Source: Clostridiales bacterium
GTDB lineage: Bacteria; Bacillota; Clostridia; Oscillospirales; Oscillospiraceae
NCBI GenBank assembly: GCA_022785125.1
Contig: JALFRA010000009.1
Coordinates: forward strand, 1 to 64,000
Reading direction: 5' to 3'
DNA: 64,000 bases
Under the pieces are notes generated by a model. That model ran no database searches. It saw only the letters and a list, made by a program, of their open reading frames with translations, and had not been told where the DNA came from. The position numbers and the translations under genes are program-made. Below, piece after piece: positions 1 to 7,134 of the stretch. Position 1 is the first letter of the stretch; each line of letters starts with the position of its first letter.

Positions 1-1
1 C

Positions 2-202
2 GATGTGTCCGCCAAGGGCGATCTGACCACCTTCGCCGACGGCGCCAACACCTCCTCCTGGGCCGCTGAGGCCATGGAGTGGGCGGTAGGCTCCGGCCTG
101 CTGTCCGGCAAGGACGGCGGCAAGCTGGATCCCACCGGCACCGCCACCCGCGTTGAGGTCGCTACCATCCTCATGCGCTTTGCGGATAGCAAAGCGGAGT
201 AA
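2..202 (+). CDS. SLH-domain surface protein, C-terminal fragment
   Basis: The frame is open from base 2, so the gene enters from the left and only the last 66 codons are visible. The residues carry the pattern of an S-layer homology repeat: FADG, W-A-EAMEWAVGSGLLSG, then LDPTGTATRVEVATILMRF. SLH repeats anchor exported proteins to pyruvylated secondary cell-wall polymer. They usually stand three in a row at a protein end, which fits this fragment ending soon after the repeat. The catalytic or structural part of the protein lies outside the window. A strong hairpin terminator follows 20 bp after the stop. An unrelated SLH protein lies at 30.7 kb. Confidence 0.85.
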   Translation, partial: DVSAKGDLTTFADGANTSSWAAEAMEWAVGSGLLSGKDGGKLDPTGTATRVEVATILMRFADSKAE

Positions 203-221
203 TCCAAACTTTCTGCAACGT

Positions 222-260
222 AAAAAGGTGGCAGGCACTTTTGTGTCTGCCACCTTTTAT
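222..260. terminator. bidirectional intrinsic terminator
   Basis: Perfect 12-bp arms (223-234 and 247-258) extend into a further 4-bp inner stem with a TTTT loop. A-tract and T-tract flank it on both sides. It sits between the SLH gene and the converging SPFH operon, so it can stop transcription from either direction. Confidence 0.85.
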
Positions 261-283
261 CATATTTAAAGGCTAAATGAGTA

Positions 284-1336
284 TTATACAGTCGGTGTGC
301 CGCAGTCGGGACAGAATTTACCGGCCACCATTTTGCGGCAGTTGGGACAGAAACGGTCCCCTGCCGGCTGAGGCTGGCCTATAGGCTTGCCGCACTGAGG
401 GCAGAATTTGACCTGGGTGGGGCTGGAATAGCCGCAGAAGCCACAGATACAGGCGGCCTGTTGAGGCTGGGCGGCCTGGGGCTGCGCCATCTGACCCATC
501 ATCTGGGCTGCCATCTGCATTCCCATGGCCATTCCCATGCCCGAGGCAGCAGCCGAACCGGCGCTGCCGGGAGTGGACATACTGTCAGCCATACTGACGG
601 AGGTATACTTGCCCATGTCGGTGATAAAGGACTGGGCGGCCACCTTCTCCGCCATCTTCTGGACTTCGGGGGGATAGTTGAAGGCCAGGATATTGACATC
701 CGCCACGCCCAGACCGAAGTCACTGAGCTCCTTGTCCAGCTCCTCCTGAATAGCCCTCCCAAGTTTGCGGCTGTTCTGCTGAAGACCCACCAGTGCGTTG
801 AGTCCCATCTGCTGCTGTCCGCCCAGAATGGCTTCGGCTACCACTGGGTTGAGTTCACCCATGATCCGGTCGGCCACATCCTCCAGAGAATAGGTGGCTT
901 TGACTCCGGCCACCTTGTTGATAAAGGTCTGGTAGTCCCGGAACTCAATGACCAGATTGCCGTTGCACCCTACAGGGATGCCGCTGGGCACTTCTGGAGT
1001 GGGGATCATGATCCGCTGACGGGTGCCCCAGGGCAGGGTCAACTCCTTGGCGTTGACAAAGTAGACCTCCGCACGCAGGCCGGAGTCCCCCCGCAGGGAC
1101 AGCCAGCCCTTCAGCGTCGAGAAAAAGGGAACGATATCGGTGTAGATATCAAAATTACCCTGATTTTCAAAGACCGCGCCTACAATACCGTCGGAATAGA
1201 AGATGGCCTTCTGCCCCGGGCGCACGATCAGATGGGAGCCCCGCTTGATCTCCTTGGCGGGCCATTTGTAAAAGAGTACGTCGTCTCGGAATTCGTCCCA
1301 TTCAATGGTGTCCTTTCCCTGACCAAACCATGCCAT
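284..1336 (-). CDS. SPFH-domain protein with C-terminal zinc ribbons (YdjI type)
   Basis: A 350-residue protein. Residues about 25-235 look like the SPFH/band-7 domain of the COG4260 'virion core protein-like' group, whose best known bacterial member is B. subtilis YdjI. A Met/Ala/Gln-rich linker (about 245-295) follows, then two zinc-ribbon knuckles near the C-terminus (CGFC...CPQC and CPNC...CPDC). There is no signal peptide or clear membrane helix. SPFH proteins of this group form membrane-associated scaffolds; in B. subtilis ydjI and ydjG are in the pspA membrane-stress operon. The gene follows the zinc-ribbon gene by 24 bp, with an aaaggacgg ribosome-binding site (RBS) before the ATG. 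No pspA homologue is visible. Family call is good; the cellular role is inferred. Confidence 0.8.
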   Translation of the reverse strand: MAWFGQGKDTIEWDEFRDDVLFYKWPAKEIKRGSHLIVRPGQKAIFYSDGIVGAVFENQGNFDIYTDIVPFFSTLKGWLSLRGDSGLRAEVYFVNAKELTLPWGTRQRIMIPTPEVPSGIPVGCNGNLVIEFRDYQTFINKVAGVKATYSLEDVADRIMGELNPVVAEAILGGQQQMGLNALVGLQQNSRKLGRAIQEELDKELSDFGLGVADVNILAFNYPPEVQKMAEKVAAQSFITDMGKYTSVSMADSMSTPGSAGSAAASGMGMAMGMQMAAQMMGQMAQPQAAQPQQAACICGFCGYSSPTQVKFCPQCGKPIGQPQPAGDRFCPNCRKMVAGKFCPDCGTPTV

Positions 1337-1360
1337 GGCTTTTCCCGTCCTTTCTATGTC

Positions 1361-2533
1361 TCAGAGATCATACGCCCAGGTCATCCAGGGAGTATCCTCC
1401 TGAATTACGATGCCCTGAGGCTGTGTGCTTTCCTCCGCCTGGAGCGTGGGCGGGGCGGATGCGCCGGTGAGCAGGATCACGGCAGCTGTGATGGCTGCTG
1501 CGGCAGCGGCCACTGCCGCCACGATCTTGGGTATGCTGTAGGGCCGCTGACCGCCCACTTTGCCGCTCTCGCCATTGATAATGTACATGTACTGCTTGCC
1601 ATTGTAGGCAAAGGCGGAGGACCAGGCGGGCAGCAGTACGTGTTTATAGGTGATTTTATGGTATTCAATGTGAATGTCACTGACCCGGGCATGGTCAAAG
1701 CCCCGGGACAGAATATCGCTTTCTGCCTGATTGATCTGGTCGGTACGGACCTGCTCTTTGGCGGTATCAACCGCCTGGGTAGCGGGAATAGCATAGTGCT
1801 CCGCAAGAAAACCGGACAGATAGCTGGATGAGAAGGGGAGTGTGTTGTCGCAGGTATTATAAGGAAGGATCTTTTCCACTACCTGACTGACAGAATTTAA
1901 GGTTGCACACACCTGCAAATCGTCATAAAAGCCGCCTATGGTACCGCTCACCGGCCGCCAGTGGATCTCCGTGCGGGTGTTGCCCTTGCTGTCCCGAACG
2001 GTATGGGTGTTACCGCCTTGTCCCCAGTATGTACTGCTTACCTGGGCATCAAAGGTCCAGAAAGGCAGGTAGATGCCCTGGAGCTTGCCCGCCTGGTAGG
2101 CCTGTTTCAGACGATTTGGGGCAAACCAGCGGCTTTTGACCCACTTGGCGAAGTTTTGTTGAGCAGTTTCCTGATCCACCCGAAAGGGGATCACGCCGTC
2201 GGGGGGAACACCGGCCTCCTGGCGGCTTTCCAGCAGCTGGGTGGAGCCGCACATGGGACAGACCGTAGCAGTACAGTGCTCGTCCACAGCGATCTGTGCG
2301 CCGCAGGTGCCGCAGACAATGATAGCGGTGTCTGGAAAGGAGACCCTCTGGCCCTCCCGCTGGATATATCCCTCAAAATCATGCTCTTCCACCCGCTCAA
2401 CAGTGGTCTTTGCTATATGGGACGTTCGACAGGCGGAACACTCCAGACGCTGCTTGGTGATGTTCCATTTGATGGTCCCGCCGCAATTGGCGCATACCTG
2501 GCGGTCCACCTTTTCCTGATGCTCTGTGTACAT
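1361..2533 (-). CDS. TFIIB-type zinc-ribbon membrane protein (YdjG-like)
   Basis: The frame is open to 2623, but the ATG at 2533 has an aaagaggg RBS about 8 nt upstream and starts a typical N-terminus (MYTEHQEK), giving 390 residues. Two zinc ribbons lie in the first 100 residues (CANCGG...CSAC at about 14-35; CGTCG...CPMCG at about 73-95). A middle domain of unknown function follows, with IPFRVD and a LPFWTFDA stretch. An Ala/Ile-rich transmembrane helix at about 336-357 leaves a short acidic tail. This architecture resembles B. subtilis YdjG, encoded next to the SPFH protein YdjI, and here the SPFH gene follows in the same operon. Likely membrane-tethered partner of the SPFH protein; its activity is unknown. 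Confidence 0.75.
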   Translation of the reverse strand: MYTEHQEKVDRQVCANCGGTIKWNITKQRLECSACRTSHIAKTTVERVEEHDFEGYIQREGQRVSFPDTAIIVCGTCGAQIAVDEHCTATVCPMCGSTQLLESRQEAGVPPDGVIPFRVDQETAQQNFAKWVKSRWFAPNRLKQAYQAGKLQGIYLPFWTFDAQVSSTYWGQGGNTHTVRDSKGNTRTEIHWRPVSGTIGGFYDDLQVCATLNSVSQVVEKILPYNTCDNTLPFSSSYLSGFLAEHYAIPATQAVDTAKEQVRTDQINQAESDILSRGFDHARVSDIHIEYHKITYKHVLLPAWSSAFAYNGKQYMYIINGESGKVGGQRPYSIPKIVAAVAAAAAAITAAVILLTGASAPPTLQAEESTQPQGIVIQEDTPWMTWAYDL

Positions 2534-2754
2534 ACCGTGACCCTCTTTCGTAACCGAATGCCGGATAGGGCGCCTGGATAAGGCATATAACTGATTATAC
2601 CCTGTACCTGACTTCAATTTCAACTCTTTCGTGACCGGATGCCGGGCAGATGGACAGCTGGCGAAAACTGTTAAATATGCAGGAGAGGAGAAGGGAGGAC
2701 CCGCTGCCTTTTTATATATAAGGTAAGAAATTACGGACAGGCGTATAATAATCG

Positions 2755-2783
2755 TTGACTTGAATATCTTTGGAGGGTATGCT
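2755..2783 (+). promoter_or_regulatory. promoter for ktrB leader
   Basis: TTGACT at 2755-2760, a 17-bp spacer and TATGCT at 2778-2783. A second -10-like TATAGT overlaps at 2783-2788. Predicted start near 2790, about 245 nt ahead of ktrB. Confidence 0.6.
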
Positions 2784-2789
2784 ATAGTT

Positions 2790-3030
2790 ACCTTTGTATG
2801 ATTCCACGGGGTATTCTCCGGGAAAATGTGGAGAGATGAGGAACGATCTATGTACCTTTGTGCAGAGGATCAGGTGTGCTTTATGATAGACAGGTTTAGT
2901 CTGGGAACCTGCGGAGCGGCAGGCTCCGGTGGGAGAGCGTATGGGCATACTGAAGGGATGGACTTCCTTCAGTATGCTTTTCTGCGTTCCGCAGGCGGCT
3001 TGGGTAATCAAGTTTCTTCCGGGAGGTCCT
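2790..3030 (+). ncRNA. structured 5' leader of ktrB with attenuator; class unknown
   Basis: About 240 bases lie between the predicted promoter and the ktrB start with no credible ORF. The leader contains small stems (an AACCTG/CAGGTT pairing near 2890-2912 and CGGAG/CTCCG near 2914-2931). It then has a perfect 12-bp terminator hairpin at 2945-2977 followed by TTTT. A terminator between promoter and gene implies conditional read-through. KtrAB genes are often under c-di-AMP ydaO/yuaA riboswitches, but the conserved ydaO core (for example GACAGCTAAC) is not present. This is therefore an unrecognised leader RNA, or a protein-controlled attenuator. Confidence 0.5.
2945..2981 (+). terminator. attenuator hairpin upstream of ktrB
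   Basis: Arms GCATACTGAAGG (2945-2956) and CCTTCAGTATGC (2966-2977) pair perfectly around a 9-nt loop, followed by TTTT. It lies 54 bp before the ktrB start and downstream of the predicted promoter. Confidence 0.8.
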
Positions 3031-3034
3031 GGCA

Positions 3035-4417
3035 GTGATCAAACGATTCGCCCTTTGGCTGCGGGATATGTTTATTCGCAACCGAAGCCTGAATGCCACG
3101 CGGATCGTGGCGGCCTCTTTTGCCATTATCATTCTGGTGGGCGCGCTGCTGCTCACCCTGCCCATCGCGTCCAGAGACGGCCAGAGCGCAGGTTTTTTTA
3201 CGGCGCTGTTCACTGCTACCTCGTCTACCTGTGTTACGGGACTGATCCTGGTGGATACCTGGGTCCAGTGGTCTGTTTTTGGACAACTGGTGATTATTCT
3301 GATGATCCAGTTGGGCGGCTTGGGTTTTATGACGGTGCTCACCCTGGTGTCCTTTGCCCTGCACCGCCGCATCGGTTTGTCTGAGCGGCTCATTATGGTG
3401 TCCACCTTGAATCTGAACGACCTGGACGGTGTGGTGCGTATGGTGCGCCATGCCCTGATGGGCACTTTCCTGATCGAAGGAACAGGGGCGGTGCTGCTGA
3501 GTATTGCCATGATTCCGCATTTTGGAATCCTGGGTGGGATCTGGCGGGGGATATTCCATTCCATTTCCGCCTTCTGCAACGCCGGCTTCGACCTGCTGGG
3601 CGGAAAGTTCGGCGCCTTCAGCAGTCTGGCCGGCCTGCAGGACAATCCCCTGGTGCTGGGTACCATCGGGGCTCTCATTGTGGTGGGTGGCCTGGGCTTT
3701 TTTGTGTGGGAGGACATTTTGGACAAGCGCTGCTGGCACAGACTGTCGGTGTACAGTAAGATGGTGCTTATTGTTACCGGGGTGCTGATTATCGGTGGCG
3801 CTCTGTTCTTCCTGGTGGAGGAATACTCCAATCCCGCCACGCTGGGGGATATGACACTGTGGGAGAAAATCATGAACTCTGTCTTTCAGTCCATTACCCT
3901 GCGTACCGCCGGCTTTGACTCGATTGGGCAGGGGGGACTCAGCGATACCAGTAAAGCGTTTTCTTCTGTTTTGATGCTCATCGGCGGTTCCTCCGGCTCC
4001 ACTGCCGGCGGTCTGAAGACCGCCACGGTGGCGGTGCTGCTGCTGGCCCTCCGTTCCGGACTGGCGGGACGGGAGCAGGTCACCTTCCGGGGGCGCACCA
4101 TTCCATACCGCCGGGTGCTCAACGCTATGACGCTGGCGCTGGTAATGCTGTTTCTGTTCCTGGTGGGGTCCATGATGATCTCCACGGTGGAAAACCTGCC
4201 CTATCTGGACTGCGCATTTGAGGTTGCTTCCGCCATGGGTACGGTGGGCCTGACCACTGGTATTACCCCAGGGTTGAGTGTGTTTTCCCAGTCCCTGATC
4301 ATCCTGCTGATGTATATGGGCCGGGTGGGCGTGCTCTCCTTCTCCATCGCCTTTATTACCCGCAGCCGCCGGACGGCGAAAATCAAATATCCGGAAATGA
4401 ATGTCATGATCGGGTAA
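3035..4417 (+). CDS. ktrB: potassium uptake channel subunit, TrkH/KtrB family
   Basis: A 460-residue integral membrane protein. It has the four membrane-pore-membrane repeats of the SKT superfamily, each with its filter glycine: TSSTCVTGL near 60-68, FCNAGFD near 190, LRTAGFDS near 290 and MGTVGLTTG near 405. The length and the partner gene (a single-domain RCK protein) fit KtrB better than the longer TrkH. It moves K+ inwards, coupled to Na+ or H+, and works as a dimer on an octameric KtrA ring. The start is a GTG preceded by GGGAGG at 8 nt spacing. ktrA follows 28 bp later. Transcription appears to be controlled by the attenuator in the leader. Confidence 0.93.
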   Translation: MIKRFALWLRDMFIRNRSLNATRIVAASFAIIILVGALLLTLPIASRDGQSAGFFTALFTATSSTCVTGLILVDTWVQWSVFGQLVIILMIQLGGLGFMTVLTLVSFALHRRIGLSERLIMVSTLNLNDLDGVVRMVRHALMGTFLIEGTGAVLLSIAMIPHFGILGGIWRGIFHSISAFCNAGFDLLGGKFGAFSSLAGLQDNPLVLGTIGALIVVGGLGFFVWEDILDKRCWHRLSVYSKMVLIVTGVLIIGGALFFLVEEYSNPATLGDMTLWEKIMNSVFQSITLRTAGFDSIGQGGLSDTSKAFSSVLMLIGGSSGSTAGGLKTATVAVLLLALRSGLAGREQVTFRGRTIPYRRVLNAMTLALVMLFLFLVGSMMISTVENLPYLDCAFEVASAMGTVGLTTGITPGLSVFSQSLIILLMYMGRVGVLSFSIAFITRSRRTAKIKYPEMNVMIG

Positions 4418-4445
4418 CGGCCCGGTCGGAAGGACGTGTAACCAT

Positions 4446-5099
4446 ATGAAGACTTTCGTTGTCATCGGCCTGGGACGCTTTGGCAGCGCCGTGGCCGCCG
4501 AGCTCAGCTCCCTGGGACATGAGGTGCTGGCTCTGGACGACTCCGAGGAGAATGTACAGAAAGTGGCCGATAAGGTCACCCACGCCGTTAGCGGCGACGC
4601 CCGGGACCCGGCGGTGCTCCGTGCCCTGGGTGTGCGCAACTATGACTGTGCCGTGGTGGCGGTAGGTGTGGACGTGGGCACTTCAGCACTCATCACCCTG
4701 AATCTGAAGGAGCTGGGTGTGCGTCAGGTGATCTGTAAGGCCCAGAGCCATGTCCACCGCAAAGTACTGGAAAAGATCGGCGCCGACCGGGTGGTATTCC
4801 CTGAGCACGAGATGGGTGTCAAGCTGGCCCAGGGCCTGTCCAGTTCCAATGTGCTCAATTTTATCGAACTCAGTGAAGATTTCGGCATCGTGGAGACCAC
4901 CGTGCCCCGGGACTGGCTGGGCAAGAACCTGATGGAACTGAATGTCCGAGCCAGGTATAAGGTCAACATCATTGCCGTGCGGAAAAAGGGTCAGGAGGCT
5001 TTTAATGTGACTCCCGGCCCCAATACCCTCATGGAGACGGGTGATGCGGTGGTGGCCCTGGGCCGTACTGAGGACATCAACCGCCTGCAGGATCTGTAA
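4446..5099 (+). CDS. ktrA: potassium channel regulatory subunit, TrkA/KtrA family
   Basis: A 217-residue cytoplasmic protein. The Rossmann RCK-N domain (residues 1-125) opens with VIGLGRFGSAVA, the nucleotide-binding GxGxxG loop, with an acidic residue after the second strand (ALDD). The RCK-C (TrkA-C) domain at about 135-217, in which c-di-AMP binds in Gram-positive relatives, follows. KtrA gates KtrB in response to ATP/ADP or NAD(H). It sits 28 bp after ktrB in the same operon, and its stop codon is one base from the next start, so the methyltransferase gene is probably translationally coupled. Confidence 0.93.
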   Translation: MKTFVVIGLGRFGSAVAAELSSLGHEVLALDDSEENVQKVADKVTHAVSGDARDPAVLRALGVRNYDCAVVAVGVDVGTSALITLNLKELGVRQVICKAQSHVHRKVLEKIGADRVVFPEHEMGVKLAQGLSSSNVLNFIELSEDFGIVETTVPRDWLGKNLMELNVRARYKVNIIAVRKKGQEAFNVTPGPNTLMETGDAVVALGRTEDINRLQDL

Positions 5100-5100
5100 G

Positions 5101-5871
5101 ATGCGTATGGAACGGATCACCAGCCGCCAGAACCCTCTGGTGGCCCGGCTGCGGAAGCTGGGAAATGACAAGAAAACCCGCCGGAAGGAGGGCGCCTACC
5201 TTTGTGAGGGACATAAGCTGGTGGAGGAGGCCCTGCGCTGGAACGCCGGGGTGGAAACTCTGGTGGTGGCCGAAGGCATTGAGCCCCCCGGGAATTTGCC
5301 CGAGAGTGTGCGCCTGGTGGAGGTACCCGCCGACGTGCTCAAGTCCATGTCCACCGTGGATACCCCCCAGGGAATGCTGGCAGTGTGCCGTACTCCCGAC
5401 CTGATGCCGCCAAAGAGGCTGTCCCCAGGACTCTATCTGGTGCTGGATGGAGTGCAGGACCCGGGCAACGTGGGTACTGTATGGCGTACTGCCGACGCCT
5501 TTGGCGCGGAGGGCGTATTCCTGCTCCCCGGCTGTGCCGAACCCTTTTCCCCCAAGACGGTGCGCTCCACCATGGGCGCCTGCTTCCGTTTGCCGGTGTG
5601 GGAGACGGGACTGGACGGACTTACCGCACGCTTGAAAACGGCGGAGTTGCCGCTGTATGCCACCGCGCTGCGGGAGGATACTGCCGATCTGCGCTCGGCT
5701 GATCTGAGCCGTGCCGCGGTCGTGATTGGAAGCGAGGGCAGAGGAGTGTCCCAGGCTGTGCTGGACGCCTGCGCCCTGACCTTGAAGATCCCCATGCGGG
5801 ACCGCTGCGAGTCCCTCAACGCCGCCGTGGCGGCGTCCGTGGTGCTGTGGGAGGGCTGGCGAAACCGCTGA
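5101..5871 (+). CDS. RNA 2'-O-methyltransferase, SpoU/TrmH family
   Basis: About 256 residues from the ATG at 5101; the ATG at 5107 is an alternative. An N-terminal substrate-binding domain (1-105) starts with ITSRQNPLVARLRKL, typical of the L30e-like domain in the RlmB/TrmH-type group. The SPOUT domain (110-256) shows the three knot motifs: NVGTVWRTADAFG, IGSEGRGVS and IPM..CESLNAAVAAS. It uses S-adenosylmethionine to methylate the ribose 2'-OH of rRNA or tRNA; the exact nucleotide cannot be read from sequence. The longer reading frame from 5041 overlaps ktrA and is not a credible N-terminus. Followed by dprA after 24 bp. Confidence 0.88.
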   Translation: MRMERITSRQNPLVARLRKLGNDKKTRRKEGAYLCEGHKLVEEALRWNAGVETLVVAEGIEPPGNLPESVRLVEVPADVLKSMSTVDTPQGMLAVCRTPDLMPPKRLSPGLYLVLDGVQDPGNVGTVWRTADAFGAEGVFLLPGCAEPFSPKTVRSTMGACFRLPVWETGLDGLTARLKTAELPLYATALREDTADLRSADLSRAAVVIGSEGRGVSQAVLDACALTLKIPMRDRCESLNAAVAASVVLWEGWRNR

Positions 5872-5895
5872 GCCAACAAGAGAGGAGGCTCCGCC

Positions 5896-7119
5896 GTGGC
5901 GGGCATTCAATATCTGCTTTGGCTCTCCACCCGGCGGGGCCTGTCTCAGCAGCACCAGGTGGAGCTGCTGGACTATTTCGGCGGTGCCGAGCGGGTGTAC
6001 TTTGCCGACCGGGAGGCCTATGAGCCTTTGCGCCTGACCCAGGAGGCCAGGCGATCCCTGTGTGACAAATCTCTGGATCAGACCAATCGGATTCTGGAGA
6101 ACTGCGACCGGCTGGGGCTGTTTCTGCTCAGTTGTCAGGATGGAGCCTACCCGGAGCGGCTGCTCCAGCTGAGCGATTATCCCCTGGTGCTCTACGGCAA
6201 GGGAAGGCTGTTCCGCTTTGATGAAGAAGTCGCCATTGCAATGGTGGGCTCCCGCCAGTGCTCCGCCTACGGTGTGCGGACCGCCGGGCGGATCGCCATG
6301 GGCCTGGCCCGGGCGGGTGCGCTGGTGGTATCCGGGCTGGCTCAGGGGATCGACGCCGCGTCCCTGAAGGGAGCGCTCCAGGGCGGTGGACCTGTGGTCT
6401 CGGTGCTGGCCGGCGGTGTGGATGTGGTCTATCCCGCCTGCAACAGCTGGCTCTACGAGGATGTGGCGGCCCGAGGCGCCATCCTGTCGGAGAATCCGCC
6501 GGGCACCCGGCCGGACGGTTGGCGGTTCCCTCTGCGTAACCGTATCCTCAGCGGTCTGTGCCTGGGTGTGGTGGCCGTGGAGGCGGGAGAGCGCAGCGGC
6601 GCCCTTATCACCGCCCATGACGCCCTGGATCAGGGCCGGGACGTGTTTGCGGTCCCGGGGCCGGTGGATGCCGCCACCAGCGCCGGGACCAACCGGCTCA
6701 TCGCTCAGGGCGAGGCCAAACTGGTGCGTACCGCCGGGGATATCCTGTGTGAGTATGTGGGGCGATATGCCTACAAACTGTGCCGGCCCCAGCCTATGAC
6801 CGCCGAGGAGGCGGACCAGCGGCTGGAGGTTATGCCAACCCCGCCGCCGGAGCCTGAGCCAAAACCCGCAAAGCCCGCCCAGGAGGAGGGGCTGCCTGTG
6901 GTCCCCCGCAGCGGTCTGGAGCAGATGGGGGAGGAGCAGCGGGAGATTTTCTTCCTGCTCAGTGAAAAGCCCCTCACCGCCGATGAGATCGTAGGGCAGA
7001 CGGAGATCCCCGCCCGCCGGGTCAATACCGCCCTCACCCTGCTGCAGGCTGGGGGCTATCTGAAGGAATTACCGGGCCGGCGGTTTGCCGCCGCCGTCCG
7101 TTTCGAGGAACAAGAATAA
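5896..7119 (+). CDS. dprA: DNA-processing protein DprA
   Basis: A 407-residue protein, long for the family because of an extended tail. Domains: N-terminal helical domain (1-70), the DprA Rossmann-like core (about 115-300) with VGSRQCSAYG, SGLAQGID, AGGVDVVYP, SENPPG and RNRILSGL signatures, a Pro/Glu-rich linker (about 310-335), and a C-terminal winged helix (about 345-400). DprA protects incoming single-stranded DNA and loads RecA during transformation. It is also widespread in species not known to be competent. The start is GTG, placed after an agaggagg RBS. topA follows by 15 bp, an order common in Firmicutes. Confidence 0.95.
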   Translation: MAGIQYLLWLSTRRGLSQQHQVELLDYFGGAERVYFADREAYEPLRLTQEARRSLCDKSLDQTNRILENCDRLGLFLLSCQDGAYPERLLQLSDYPLVLYGKGRLFRFDEEVAIAMVGSRQCSAYGVRTAGRIAMGLARAGALVVSGLAQGIDAASLKGALQGGGPVVSVLAGGVDVVYPACNSWLYEDVAARGAILSENPPGTRPDGWRFPLRNRILSGLCLGVVAVEAGERSGALITAHDALDQGRDVFAVPGPVDAATSAGTNRLIAQGEAKLVRTAGDILCEYVGRYAYKLCRPQPMTAEEADQRLEVMPTPPPEPEPKPAKPAQEEGLPVVPRSGLEQMGEEQREIFFLLSEKPLTADEIVGQTEIPARRVNTALTLLQAGGYLKELPGRRFAAAVRFEEQE

Positions 7120-7134
7120 AAGGAGTATCGTACT

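Noticed and set aside
461..1831. Long plus-strand open frame of 456 codons
   Set aside because: Opposite strand of the SPFH/zinc-ribbon operon, which has clear domains and RBS sites.
2790..2981. c-di-AMP (ydaO/yuaA) riboswitch upstream of ktrB
   Set aside because: Position fits, but the conserved core strings of the class are not present on either strand, so only an unclassified leader is reported.
3008..4639. Minus-strand open frame of 543 codons over ktrB
   Set aside because: Shadow of ktrB, whose four filter motifs make the plus-strand call certain.
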